A DNA stretch of 64,000 nucleotides from Clusia tigrina (taxonomy: Eukaryota; Arthropoda; Insecta; Diptera; Clusiidae). The stretch lies in contig OV050030.1 in assembly GCA_920105625.2 (NCBI GenBank), positions 111,520,814-111,584,813 of the forward strand, in the 5' to 3' direction. The notes beneath the pieces are model-generated. The model saw only the letters and a list, made by a program, of their open reading frames with translations, had not been told where the DNA came from and made no database searches. Shown here in pieces: positions 1 to 10,267 of this stretch; the stretch's first letter is position 1, and each line of letters opens with the position of its first letter. Position numbers and translations under genes: made by a program.

Positions 1-1218
1 AGTTATCTGCAACAATTGGGGCTGATCTGAGAAAAGACACGCTCACTTTTGATATAAGGAACTTTCGGGCTTAAAATTTAAATTAGCATACCTATGGTCC
101 TATTGATGCCAGCGGGCAGAAATATACATGGGGTCCATAAAAGTGTGTGTGCAAAATATGGAGATCATAATACAACTGCCACGCCCACAATTAGCCAAAA
201 ATCATTACTGTGTTCCTATTAAAGATTTATAAATGAAATTTCATAGGAAGGTTGCGGGTACTAACATTAAACACCAAACAAAAAATGGGCGTGTTTTTTC
301 CCACGCTCACTATTGACATATTATTATAACTTTCGACCTACACAATAGTTTTTGACGAAATTTTATAATAGTGGTTATACACTAGAAAGCCATGCACAAG
401 AAATGGGGTCGATATAATCATTTCAAGGAACCCTACCAAAAATTACCCTAAATATGCTCCTAATGATGATTTATGAAGAAAATATCCTCATTGTTGAACT
501 GGCACGCACAAGAAAAGGTAAAGGGTATTTCAAACTCTGTCTAACCCGACTTCAGACTTCTGTACTCGTTTTTATTTTGTAAATAATGTATTAATATAAA
601 AGAAATATCAAAAATTTTAATACATCTGCAAAATTCTTCCTTTTCCTACCATAAGAATAAAATCCATGGAAAAACAAACCTTCCTAAAATTGCACATATT
701 CATTGACGAACAAAATGTTTGATTGGATTAGATGTTGTGAAAATGAGCTTCTTCAGACGAATTGCGCAAAAGCATCAAAAAACTAACATAAACAAAGGTA
801 TTGAGGTCGTACAAAACTAACACAGTTTCATGCGCACATGAATTAATGTATGTGTTAAGAAACATCGTTATGACTATTTTTAGAAGATATAAATTTATTT
901 CCTGTAATGATCTGCTATAGCAGCAGCAATTGAATGTGGTTTAGTAAAATTATTTAATACTGGATAATTTATGCTAAAGTAGAAACTATTCTTATTATTT
1001 TCTATAAAAATAATTATAAGTCTGCTTTCAAAAAAAGGATGAACAATTAAAAAAATAAACACATTTCTCAGCGGACTTGAACCAGGCATCATAAAATTGA
1101 TAGACCAACGCTTTACCACTTGCACTATCGATCTTTATAAAAGATCCTATGCATGCTTATTTATGTTATATTGTCAAGTGTTCTAATATGCATGTGTATA
1201 TATGTAATATGTGTTCAT
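1..1218. other. AT-rich flank left of the tandem array
   Basis: This stretch precedes the first recognisable base of the repeat unit, which starts near the run acaagaaaaaaaagg at about 1219 and is shared with 19108 and 45909. I see no convincing reading frame; the short open frames are low-complexity and AT-rich. The only structured piece is a tRNA-like relic at about 1065-1135, listed separately. It may be the unique sequence bordering the array, or another old repeat. Confidence 0.5.
1065..1135 (-). other. tRNA-like relic with RNA polymerase III box A and box B
   Basis: On the minus strand TAGTGCAAGTGG (1127 to 1116) fits the box A consensus TRGYNNANNNGG. GGTTCAAGTCC (1083 to 1073) is close to box B (GGTTCGAATCC), at tRNA-like spacing. 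The T stem pairs at only two or three positions and no clean anticodon stem forms, so this is not a working tRNA gene. It could be a decayed tRNA gene or the head of a tRNA-derived SINE; no SINE body is recognised. Confidence 0.3.
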
Positions 1219-1274
1219 ACAAGAAAAAAAAGGATTTAGTAAATTTGGGCGGTTGTTTTTTTCAACCATATTTA

Positions 1275-1384
<110 letters not shown>

Positions 1385-1816
1385 GTATATAGATCCTATC
1401 CATCGTCCGTCTGTAGCCTAGACCTTAAGACAGAATGTGATATAAACATAGAATTCATCAATATGAAAAACATCTCCACAAAGATAATATTTATTATTGC
1501 CTTATATGGAAACAATATAGTCATTGTTTAACTCGCAACCACATGTTTCTAGGTCTAGGGTATCTGAATGGCAGTCTAATCCGAGTAGAGCTCTTTACTG
1601 GTTTTTTATTTAAATTGTTTTATTTAATACAATCCAGTGATTCGAACCAAAAACTCACTTTCGTAACAATATATTACGACATTTCTCTCCTCGAAAACCC
1701 GGCCATGGTTCACATTGATATACAAATTAAAATATTTCGTTTCTAGGTTAAAATAATATACCTACATTTCAGAAGAACATTTGTTATTATAAGGAACAGT
1801 TTTGTTTATGTTGTAC

Positions 1817-2290
1817 CTCTTTTTCATTTTCTTTGAGTTCGGCTTCTTTCTCTTTTACTCATTGCACAAACATTTGACGAATTTCTTCTTTTGCTTGTAA
1901 CTCGGACAAGTGATTAGATCGTTTAGTTTAAAAAATCTTCTGAAATGCAATCTAGAAATGATTATCATACAGTAACAAAATAGTCGGATTGAATTTATTT
2001 ATACTTACTGGTTTGTGTTTTCACTATCAACATCACAAAAGTCTATCTGTTCGAGACATTTCTGTCGTTAAAGCTCATAATGACGAGAATGTGTTTTCTC
2101 GCATATCTTCCATATTAGTACGGATGAACATTTCACGAAGTTTAACAAAATCGCAATGTATCTCGTTTTCTACTTGGACTGTATCCCATGGATACTGCCG
2201 AGCTCTAATCAACTTTTCGCCTAATTTAATAAACTTTTTACTGCCAACCACAGCATGTGAATTCATGTTTGTATTGCGACTGAATGGCCT
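1817..2290 (-). pseudogene. Septin fragment, GTPase-domain end and coiled-coil exons, unit 1
   Basis: Read on the minus strand, 2266 to 2009 encodes the C-terminal end of a septin GTPase domain and the septin unique element. The signature RARQYPW is followed by [19 protein letters not shown] and RTNMEDM, the SEPT6-group (fly Sep2/Sep5) pattern. A GTAAGT donor follows (2008-2003) and the next exon runs 1951-1817 from a CTAG acceptor to a GAG/GTACAA donor. That exon encodes the start of the septin coiled coil (LQAKEE, VKEKEAELKENEKE). Lesions include lost residues after MNSH, a stop after the domain end, and two stops in the coiled-coil exon. The G1-G4 half is absent. It is a processed-out, non-functional segment, not a retrocopy, because introns remain. 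Confidence 0.8.
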
Positions 2291-2299
2291 ATGCAGGGT

Positions 2300-2585
2300 C
2301 AGGAATTACTAGAATATCTTGGATTGAACAAGTCTGATATCCGCCTTCCGCAAAAAATCACAAATTCCGTTTAGTTTACTAATAGGAGCGACGCCAAACT
2401 CCTCCCTTTTTGGACACAAGTTCGTTGTGACCAATTCCAACAAATATACTAAAGCTGTTTTATTTACCCGATAATATCTCTCCAATCTAAATTGAATATA
2501 TTAAAGACAATTACACAATTTTTATACAAGTTCCAACTTACAGCGACTGCGGTAACTCCGATAGATTTGTGGGGCCTTTTATCCT
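2300..2585 (-). pseudogene. PIF/Harbinger (HARBI1-like) transposase N-terminal fragment, unit 1
   Basis: Minus-strand translation near 2490-2330 gives RLERYYRVNKTALVYLLELV, then PISKLNGICDF. After one frameshift it gives FFAEGGYQTCSIQDI. This follows the start of HARBI1-type transposases (an FRL...YLL..L helix region, then a PIS..L segment, then RFFA.G.YQ). A possible upstream piece with NPSELPQS is in the reverse strand near 2550-2580. The fragment ends abruptly at the septin sequence (about 2290). No DDE catalytic part is present. The same fragment with the same junction occurs in all four units, so it predates amplification. Confidence 0.55.
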
Positions 2586-2635
2586 ATCCTTACTGCCTCA
2601 ATTACTTCTTCATTCAAAAGTCGTCTGAGTTCAAT

Positions 2636-5167
2636 CAAAGAACATCAACGTAATAAGAAGTCCTATAAAGGAGAAGAACAGAATATTTGGTTTGCTCTTC
2701 ACGTTACGAGTTAACTGGGCGACACTACAAATCTTGATAACTACAGAATCATGAAAACTACAGAATTTTTAATTTTGTTGTGAATAATTGTACACACACG
2801 GGCTTGCATACATATGTATGTATGTTTGCATTGCAAAATAAAAATAAAGAAAAAAGAAGCACGTGTGTATGTACATACATTTATACACATATAATTCTGC
2901 AGGTAGTGACTTCTGAAGGGTGCGAAACGCGAAATAAGAACAAAGACTTTTTTCAAATTTACATATCAATTTGAAATTAAAGATTAATTTCAATTTTCAG
3001 TTGATAATATGAAGTGTGATGCTGTTTTTGATTTCTGTTCGCCTGGTATGATCGGCCAACATTCTCAGTAGAAGGAAACCTGTTTTATTTATTTTATTAT
3101 ATATTTTTATAATTACAACAAAACTATCAAAGCCAGTAAAAAGTGGACTACCAATATTCCATTTTTACAAAAATAGATTATGTATGTATGCTTATCCCGA
3201 TTTGCATTGTGTGAAATAGTTGTCAAAGAGTACACACAGTTATTTTAAATGCGAATCCATAATTGCTATTTAGGGTCTTATGAGGGTGTACAAGGAAATA
3301 ATAAAATATTATTTCTTATATTCGTACCACCACGCAATACCAATAACCTAATATTAAACCCCTCGCCAGATACAACATGCTCGCCTATTAAATTAAAAAC
3401 AAAAAAAGTAAGTAATTGCTCTTAACAAAGCTCCAAGACACGACCTCATAACTGGAAAAATGATAAAGGAGTTACCCCAAATGGCCATAATCTTACTTAC
3501 TTCACTATTTAATGGCTTGTTGCGCTTAGGATACTTTCCTAATGCCTGGAAAGTCTCAGTAATCACAATGATCCCGAAACCAGGAAAAGACCCCTCCCAA
3601 TCGTCATCATATAGACCGATTAGCCTCCTGCCTATCTTATCAAAACTCCTAGAAGGCTTTTTCTTGCAAAACTAATGCCGCATATACACGAAAAACGCAC
3701 TATTCCCACTCACCAATTTGGCTCCCGCGAACACCATAGTACAATACAGCAGGTTCATCGAATAGTGAACGAGATAAAAAACGCGTTCGACAAAAAGCAA
3801 TATTGTTCAGCCATCTTTTTAGACGTGGCGCAGGCATTTGACAAGGGCTGGCACGAGGGGCTTATTTACAAAATAAAAAAGCTGTTGCCCACAAAAAAAC
3901 ACCAAATATTGGAATCGTATCTGAGGGGCAGAAAGTTCAAGGTAAGGTACAATAATGCTTACTCTAAATGCTTTGACATCAAAGCTGGAGTACCACAAGG
4001 AAGCGTGCTAGGTCCGGTGTTGTATCTACTATTTACCTCAGATCTGCCTACCAACAAATATTTAACAACAGCAACTTTCGCAGACGATACAGCTATCCTT
4101 AGCATTCATCCGAATCCCAAAATCGCATCCCGTGACTTAGAAGATCATCTGGTCCTAGTAACAAATTGGTTGGCTGACTGGCGAATAAACGTTAATATAA
4201 TCGAAAAGTACGCATATTACCTTTACTATAAAAAAAGGTACATGTCCAGCGATAAAACTCAACAACGTTCCTATTCCTCAAGCAAAGGAGGTGAAGTACC
4301 TAGGAATTCATCTTGACTCACGTTTGACATGGAAGCGCCACATCGAAGCCAAAAAAAAAAAATAACTTACTTTGAAAGCAAATAGCCTACACTGGCTCAT
4401 GCACAAAAATTCCAGGTTGAGCCTAGAATATAAAACACTGCTGTACAAAGCCATCATAAAACCAATTTGGACTTACGGTAGCCAGTTGTGGGGCGGCGCA
4501 AGCAACTCTAACATAGAACTTATTCAAAGAGCGCAGTCCAAAATTCTAAGAACCATTACTGGGGCTCCTTGGTTTATAAAGAATACAAACATTCACAAAG
4601 ATCTGAACATTCCGCTCGTAAAAAAGGAAATCTTTGACGCCAGCTTAAAATATGCGCAAAAAATCAAAGAGCACCATCATCTAGCTAGGATACTAGCATG
4701 TAATAGGGTTCCAAGTCGCCTAAAACGTACGAAATCACCAGCACAACTAACATCCACACCTTAATCATGTACAAAAACTAATATAACATTTATTACAGTA
4801 ACTAACATATAACATTGTGATTACTAAAAAGCACTAAGCATTGGCAAGGTGTATTAATATTAATTATTTAGTTTGTAAGATATTCTTACTTATTATTAGT
4901 CTAAGATTAGAAGATACAATAAATAAATATATGAAATAAAAAATAAAAAATAAAAAAAATTTTATTTTGCAATGCAAACATAGATACATATGTATGTAAG
5001 CCCGTGTGTGAAAAATTATTCACAACAAAATTAAAAATTCTGTAGTTTTCATGATTCTGTAGTTATCAAGATTTGTAGTGTCGCCTATTTAACTCTTAAC
5101 GTGAAAAGAAAATCAAATATTTTGTTCATCTTCTTTATAGGACTTCTTATAACGTTGATGTTCTTTG
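2636..5167. mobile_element. Fold-back DNA element with about 205-bp terminal inverted repeats
   Basis: The left end (2636-2846) begins CAAAGAACATCAACG and the right end (4961-5167) is its reverse complement over about 205 bp with scattered mismatches. The flanks are GTTCAAT on both sides (2629-2635 and 5168-5174), a 7-bp target duplication. The uninterrupted site gagttcaatgctcac is visible in units 2 to 4, so the insertion is confirmed by the empty copies. No transposase of its own is recognised. The middle contains a Jockey reverse transcriptase fragment and about 440 bp of unrecognised sequence (2850-3290). Confidence 0.8.
3290..4935 (+). pseudogene. Jockey-like non-LTR retrotransposon, 5'-truncated ORF2
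   Basis: Frames at 3460-3675, 3675-4316 and 4372-4764 together give a Jockey-type reverse transcriptase. The RT start has YRPISLLP and the palm has IFLDVAQAFDKGWH. Then come GVPQGSVLGPVLY and the catalytic FADD box in TFADDTAIL (4076). The thumb and C-terminal part ends in PIWTYGSQLWG and QRAQSKILR. It is broken by frameshifts near 3675 and 4316. The 3' end has aataaataaat and A-rich repeats around 4920-4965. Endonuclease and ORF1 are missing. It is close in sequence to the element at 38283-41116 and lies inside the fold-back element. Confidence 0.8.
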
Positions 5168-5301
5168 GTTCAATGCTCACATTTAGACATTTTTAGACTT
5201 ATTGTTATATTAATAACTTTTATTTTTTCACCAAATCACAAAAGGGAAATATCAAAAGTACTAAACAGCTGATTCGTACAATTGAGCTTCGTTAAAAAAT
5301 C

Positions 5302-5452
5302 ATGTCTGTTGCTGGTGAATATAATTTTAATGTGATTCCTTTAATAAAAGCCAAATTTCATGAAACTAAAATCCACATTTATGACTAGGCAAATTATAGA
5401 AACGTGGTTAAAGAACTAAGTGACAAGAAAAACAACTACTACACATTCCATC
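5302..5452 (+). pseudogene. J2 element gag, N-terminal piece, unit 1 (cut by Gypsy-1)
   Basis: An ATG at 5302 opens a frame containing MSVAGEYNFNVIPLIKAKFH, then HIYD, NVVKELSDKKNNYY. It stops being readable at a TAG near 5385 and at the Gypsy-1 LTR. The frame continues in homologous copies with RNA-binding gag sequence and zinc knuckles, and here resumes at 15587. Units 2 to 4 have lost the ATG (attattt in place of catgtct), so this copy preserves the likely original start. Confidence 0.6.
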
Positions 5453-6475
5453 TGTGAGGAACCAAAATGCTGAACATCCTCGTATTTTGGTCTCACAACA
5501 TGGGCACGCACGCGCGCATGTGAGTTGCCCACACCTAAAACACTATCACCGCCATCTAGCGGCCACTAGAGCTACACAATTGCAGCATCGAACGTAGCAC
5601 ACTTGGTGGCCATATGGAAACACGCCCGCACACCTCACACCACAAACAGCTGAGAAGGGCTTATAAAAACGCGTACTGAGCGTAACTCAGCCCTTCTTCT
5701 TCGGCGAGCCAGCAGAGTGACAACACACAGTAACTATCCTAGGACACTGACGCATAGTTACACTGAGAAATTCGGGATTCGTCTGCTTTTCTCAGTGCTA
5801 ACCTAGACATAGGATACTCGCTTGAGATCCTGAGTATTGCAAAACTGAGAATTTCGGGATTCGTCTGCCTTTCTCAGCTCTTGTTCAAAGCAGGACCTAG
5901 CGAGTATTCACTGAAAACTAACGCTTTCGTTACACTGAGAATGTCGGGATTCGTATGCCTTTCTCAGTGTTAACCAGGACATAGGATACTCGCTTGAGAT
6001 CCTGACTTTTGCAAGACTGAGAACTTTGGGATTCGTCCGCCTTTCTCAGCTCTTGTCCAAAGCAGCACCTAGCGAGTATTCACTGAACACTCACGTTTTC
6101 GTTACACCGAGAATTCCGGGATACGTCTGCCTTTCTCGGTGCTAACCCATACGCTCGTGACCTAATGTACAGGAAATAGGTCAACACCACGGACTATTTC
6201 GCCGCAACGTGGGATTCCTCGCCACCGCACGTAAGTATATTGAAATATTATATAATTGAAAAAGCTACGGTCTGGTAATATATTGTAAACCACGGCCGTA
6301 CTTCAGGAAAACACATTGTATTAGAATTAAGTATATATCGATGTTAGATAGGTTAAGTTTTTTCCAATAATAAATAATAATTATAATCAACCCTGTAAAT
6401 AAATAAGTTTTGTATGGAGCCTGGACAACGGCGACAGTCACCTCAGCATAAGCGTAGGCAGGAATGTTCCTTACA
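5453..6475 (+). repeat. Gypsy-1 5' LTR
   Basis: It starts TG and ends CA, directly followed by a primer binding site. Its first 46 bp form an inverted repeat (TGTGAG..AACCAAAAT against ATTTTGGT.CTCACA, 5453-5498). A TATA box is at 5662. Downstream of it are five hairpins with stems CTGAGAA/TTCTCAG around a loop containing GGGATTCGTCTGC (5761-5797, 5843-5878, 5933-5969, 6017-6049, 6105-6141). These lie in the part expected to be transcribed. A polyadenylation-like aataaataataat follows at 6367. Confidence 0.9.
5662..5668 (+). promoter_or_regulatory. TATA box of Gypsy-1 5' LTR
   Basis: The string TATAAAAACGCG follows GAGAAGGGC. The same string is in the 3' LTR at 9321. Transcription would start some 25-35 bp downstream, near the CTCAGCCCTTCTTCTTCGG stretch, which puts the five hairpins inside the RNA leader. 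The position is inferred from the motif only. Confidence 0.55.
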
Positions 6476-6493
6476 TGGCGCCCGAGCAGGGAC
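6476..6493 (+). other. Primer binding site of Gypsy-1
   Basis: TGGCGCCCGAGCAGGGAC follows the LTR end CCTTACA with no gap. This is the position and form of a minus-strand primer site complementary to a tRNA 3' end, as in many Gypsy elements. The tRNA species was not determined. Confidence 0.75.
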
Positions 6494-6790
6494 GTGATTA
6501 TAATTGACATAGAGAAAACAAAGAGACACGAAACCTAACCTAACCTCACTTTCAACACGAGCACTCAAAGGAAAGGGAAACTCCCGCCAGCGCTGCTATA
6601 CCGACACACGCATCCTGACACGTGGTGACACGAGGTTTGCGCTGCTATACCGACTTTACTGGCTAAGGCCTGTTTCACAAAGCGGCACCAGATCGGTTAT
6701 TGTTTTGACTGGAGCTAATTCATTTTATTAGTATAAATCCGATACTGCAAAATGCCGAACAATTGAATTTACTCGTTACGTAAGGAGGAG

Positions 6791-7950
6791 TTGGTAACGT
6801 ACGCCAAGGAGTTTGGGTACGACCCAGCTGGCACAGCAGGAGACCTACGTCGCCGATTCTCTGCGATAATCCCAGCGCTAGAGAAAAATGCAGAAACGTA
6901 TACTCGCCTTCAAGAATTGCAGACGAAACATAGGCAAAGTGTAACACCACCTACAGGACCCACAATCACATTTAACGACGAAGCAACAGGGACATATACG
7001 GCCTCAGCAGGTGGTCAAGCTACGTTGTCAAAACCACTACCATCCTACGGTGAGGGTAGAACCATGAACACCAGAGCGGCGACGGATTTCACTCTGAAAC
7101 AAATTCCTCAAACTGACCCAGTGGAACCCGCCGTAACACACAGTCCAGTAAACTACGCTATGGTCATAGAGCAAGTAAGAAAATGGCCAGTTAAATATGA
7201 CGGAGTTGGAGATCCGTTATCTTTTGTCGAACGGATCGAAGAGCTGTCGGAAGTCTACAGCATAAATGAGGACCTACTGCCACGGACTATGCTCCAATTC
7301 CTGACGGGGAAGGCGCTTCTATGGTACCGCAATAGTAAGCGGCCATGGGCAACATTCAACGTATTCAAAACGGATTTTCTACGGTTTTTCTTTCGGTTTA
7401 TCTGGAGGACCTGGAGGACGAAGTCAGAATACGCACGCAGAAACCGGGCGAACAGTTTAAAGACTTCGTCATTACTCTGCAAAATATGATGAGAATAGCA
7501 GGCTACAACGAAGAGCAAAAGAGAGACAGGATTTTCCGCAACACTCTACCTGAGTATAGATTAACCATTCATCGGAATGATTTCACATCACTGGTTGGAC
7601 TAATCACATTAGCAGAGGACTTTGAAGGAATACAAAAGGAGCAAAAGGCCACCACATCGCGCACGCATAACCAGGCTAAGGAACAATACCCTAACAGACA
7701 AGAATCACGAAACAGAAGGCAGAGTCACCCTCCGCCTCGGCATATAAACACATTCCGGAGTGATCACACTAGAGCAAATATGATGGAAGTACCCATTAAC
7801 CCCCACCATGCTTGCCACCGCTGTGGAATAGAAGAACATTTCGCAAGGAAATCTTCGCACTCCCACGAGACTATTCTGTTGGGAGTGCGAACAAAGGAAT
7901 TTACGTACTATTGACTGCTATCGAAAGAGATCAGGAAACGAGCGGGAGCC
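6791..7950 (+). pseudogene. gag: Gypsy-1 gag (capsid and nucleocapsid), frameshifted
   Basis: The frame 6791-7489 starts MVTYAKEFGYDPAGTAGDLR and contains a capsid-like region with YDGVGDPLSFVERIEEL. It shifts near 7390 into the frame of 7345-7914. That continues through a capsid helix-rich stretch (EQFKDFVITLQNMM) to a basic linker and a zinc knuckle CHRCGIEEHFARK. A second shift near 7850 loses the last cysteine and leaves CWECEQRNLRTIDC in another frame. Codon content is less AT-rich than the surrounding array. Gag packages the element RNA; this copy cannot make the full protein. Confidence 0.75.
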
Positions 7951-7957
7951 CCCTCAG

Positions 7958-8413
7958 ATGCGAGGCTTGACGGGGCCACAGAACGAGCAACGAGCAATAA
8001 GAAAATCTCTAAAGTACGATGGCACCCGCATCTCGAACTACGTAATCGTAGATGGGGAGCACATTTTGGCCACTATAGACACGGGTGCGACCAGAAGTTT
8101 CGTTAGTGGGGCATTTTCACGCCGGCACGGCCGTGATAAAATGGTACCGGTGAATGTACATGCACAACTAGCTTATGGAAGTCAATGCAGAAGCGAGAAT
8201 GCGTTGATAGCAGAAATGGTAATGGGAAATAACCACCACCAAATGTCCATGTTAATATTTGAGCGGGCACAAGATGATGTAACGCTGGGCTTGGATTTTT
8301 TAAATCTAGTAGGCGTGGGCTTACGGGGAAACCATGAGAAACCAGGAATAAGCACACAGTTGACTACGCTAAAGGCCATGGAACCAAACGAGTTACGAGA
8401 TAGCGAACAATGA
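7958..8413 (+). pseudogene. pro: Gypsy-1 aspartic protease remnant
   Basis: The frame contains the retropepsin active site as ATIDTGATRSFVSG near residue 45, then ALIAEMVMG and VTLGLDFLN near the end, the usual order for a Gypsy protease. The frame ends in a TGA at 8411. In a whole element the reverse transcriptase should follow; instead integrase sequence begins within about 20 bp. The deletion therefore removes all of the RT and RNase H. Confidence 0.75.
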
Positions 8414-8434
8414 TGCAGATGGCTTGAACAGAGG

Positions 8435-9111
8435 ATGCACGAAGTAAACGAAGACCCTGCCAAATTCGCAGATTATTTAGTTAAGAACAACAATCTGTAC
8501 CGTCATATCCCTACACACTCACAAGACGAGGATTGTGAAACATGGAAACTTTGTGTTCCATCGTTTCAACGACCACGAGTTCTGGCGGAAAACCACGTCG
8601 ACCCCAGCGCAGGCCACATGGGCATCCGAAAAACGATTGCACGGATCAACAGCCGCTACTACTAACCCGGAATGCTTCGAGACGTGAAGAAATACATACG
8701 AGGCTGTAAATCCTGCCAGCAATACAAAGCAAATCAGCTGACGGTCCCGCCAAATTCCCACAGTCCGGTCAATTGCAGCAGAAGTAACAATAGCAGCAGG
8801 AGCACCGACTGCAGAAACAGTGGTAGCAAAAGTGATAGCCAACAAGGAGGAGCATCGTGGAAACGGGGGAAACCTACCTTGATAACTGGGCCTCAAGAAA
8901 AATATTTACAGTTTAACAACATGCCGGAACTCTTGGGACCCAAAGGTCAGTGTCTCCCACAGACTCTGGTAAGCCACATCGCGAGAGAGATGGAGAAGGC
9001 GCAAACCCGGAAAACTCGGGGACGACTCCGTTTCAAACGACTCCCATACCGGGTCAATTTCAGCAAGGGAATCATCAGTGTGCGCTTTCCCACCCCGAAG
9101 TAAATGGGCAG
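8435..9111 (+). pseudogene. Gypsy-1 integrase remnants
   Basis: 8435-8665 and 8672-8750 give an integrase zinc-binding domain of HHCC type: AGHMGIRKT supplies the histidine region and GCKSCQQYKA the cysteine pair. A TAA at 8663 separates them. Downstream the reading is scrambled until HPEVNGQ (about 9095-9111), which resembles the HPQANGQ segment holding the catalytic glutamate of Gypsy integrases. That segment abuts the 3' LTR directly. The integrase core between the two pieces is deleted. Confidence 0.6.
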
Positions 9112-10032
9112 TGTGAGGAACCAAAATGCTGAACATCCTCGTATTTTGGTCTCACAACGTGGGCACGCACGCGCGCATGTGAGTTACCCACACCTAAAAA
9201 ACTATCACCGCCATATAGCGGCCACTAGAGCTACACAATTGCAGCATCGAACGTAGCACCCTTGGTGGCCATATGGAAACACGCCCGAACACCTCACACC
9301 ACAAGCAGCTGAGAAGGGATTATAAAAACGCGTACAGAGCGTAACTCAGCCCTTCTTCTTCGGCGACCCAGCAGAGTGACAACACACAGGTAACTATCCT
9401 AGGACACTGACGCATAGTTACACTGAGAAATTCGGGATTCGTCTGCTTTTCTCAGTGCTAACCTAGACATAGGATACTCGCTTGAGATCCTGACTTTTGC
9501 AAAACTGAGAATTTCGGGATTCGTCTGCCTTTCTCAGCTCTTGTTCAAAGCAGCACCTAGTGAGTATTCACTGAACACTGACGCTTTCGTTACACTGAGA
9601 ATTTCGGGATTCGTCTGCCTTTCTCAGTGTTAACCAGGACATAGGATACTCTCTTGAGATCCAGACTTTTGCAAGACTGAGAACTTAGGGATTCGTCTGC
9701 CTTTCTCTTTTCCAAATCAGCACCTAGCGAGTATTCACTGAACACTGACGCTTTCGTTACACCGAGAATTCCGGGATACGTCTACCTTTCTCGGTGCTAA
9801 CCCATACGCTCGTGACCTAATGTACAGGAAATAGGTCAACACCACGGACTATTTCGCCGCAACGTGGGATTCCTCGCCACCGTACGTAAGTATATTGAAA
9901 TATTATATAATTGTAAAAGCTACGGTCTGGTAATATATTGTAAACCACGGCCGTACTTCAGGAAAACACATTGTATTAGAATTAAGTATATATCGATGTT
10001 AGATAGGTTAAGTTTTTTCCAATAATAAATAA

Positions 10033-10215
10033 TGTGGCAACGCGAACTATATGGGAAAATACTAAACATGTGGCAAGCTTTTGTATTGGAGTAACATCAA
10101 CTGAGCAGAAACAAAGAAAAATAATAAAAATTAAGATATTATAAAATTAAAATATTTGTTTGATTTGTTACAGCTCCTAGTACTATAAATTTAGAGTAAT
10201 TATCGAGTTATTACA
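10033..10215 (+). repeat. Gypsy-2 5' LTR and adjoining primer site
   Basis: It opens TGTGGCAACGCGAACTATA and closes GAGTTATTACA. The next bases TTGGCGACGAGGATGGG (10216-10232) sit where the primer binding site belongs. There is no clear TATA box; ataaaaattaag lies in the middle. The match to 15302-15483 extends over the whole length with a few substitutions. Confidence 0.9.
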
Positions 10216-10267
10216 TTGGCGACGAGGATGGGATAGCGTGGAGCTCGAGACTACATATAGCAAAGGC

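Noticed and set aside
1989..2312. Plus-strand frames repeated over the septin exons (also at 41647 and 56849)
   Set aside because: They recur only because the DNA is repeated. The minus strand carries the septin signature and splice sites, so the plus-strand frames are shadows.
2300..2585. A complete PIF/Harbinger transposon
   Set aside because: No terminal inverted repeats, no TAA/TTA duplication, no DDE part and no second Myb-like gene were found; only an N-terminal transposase fragment is visible.
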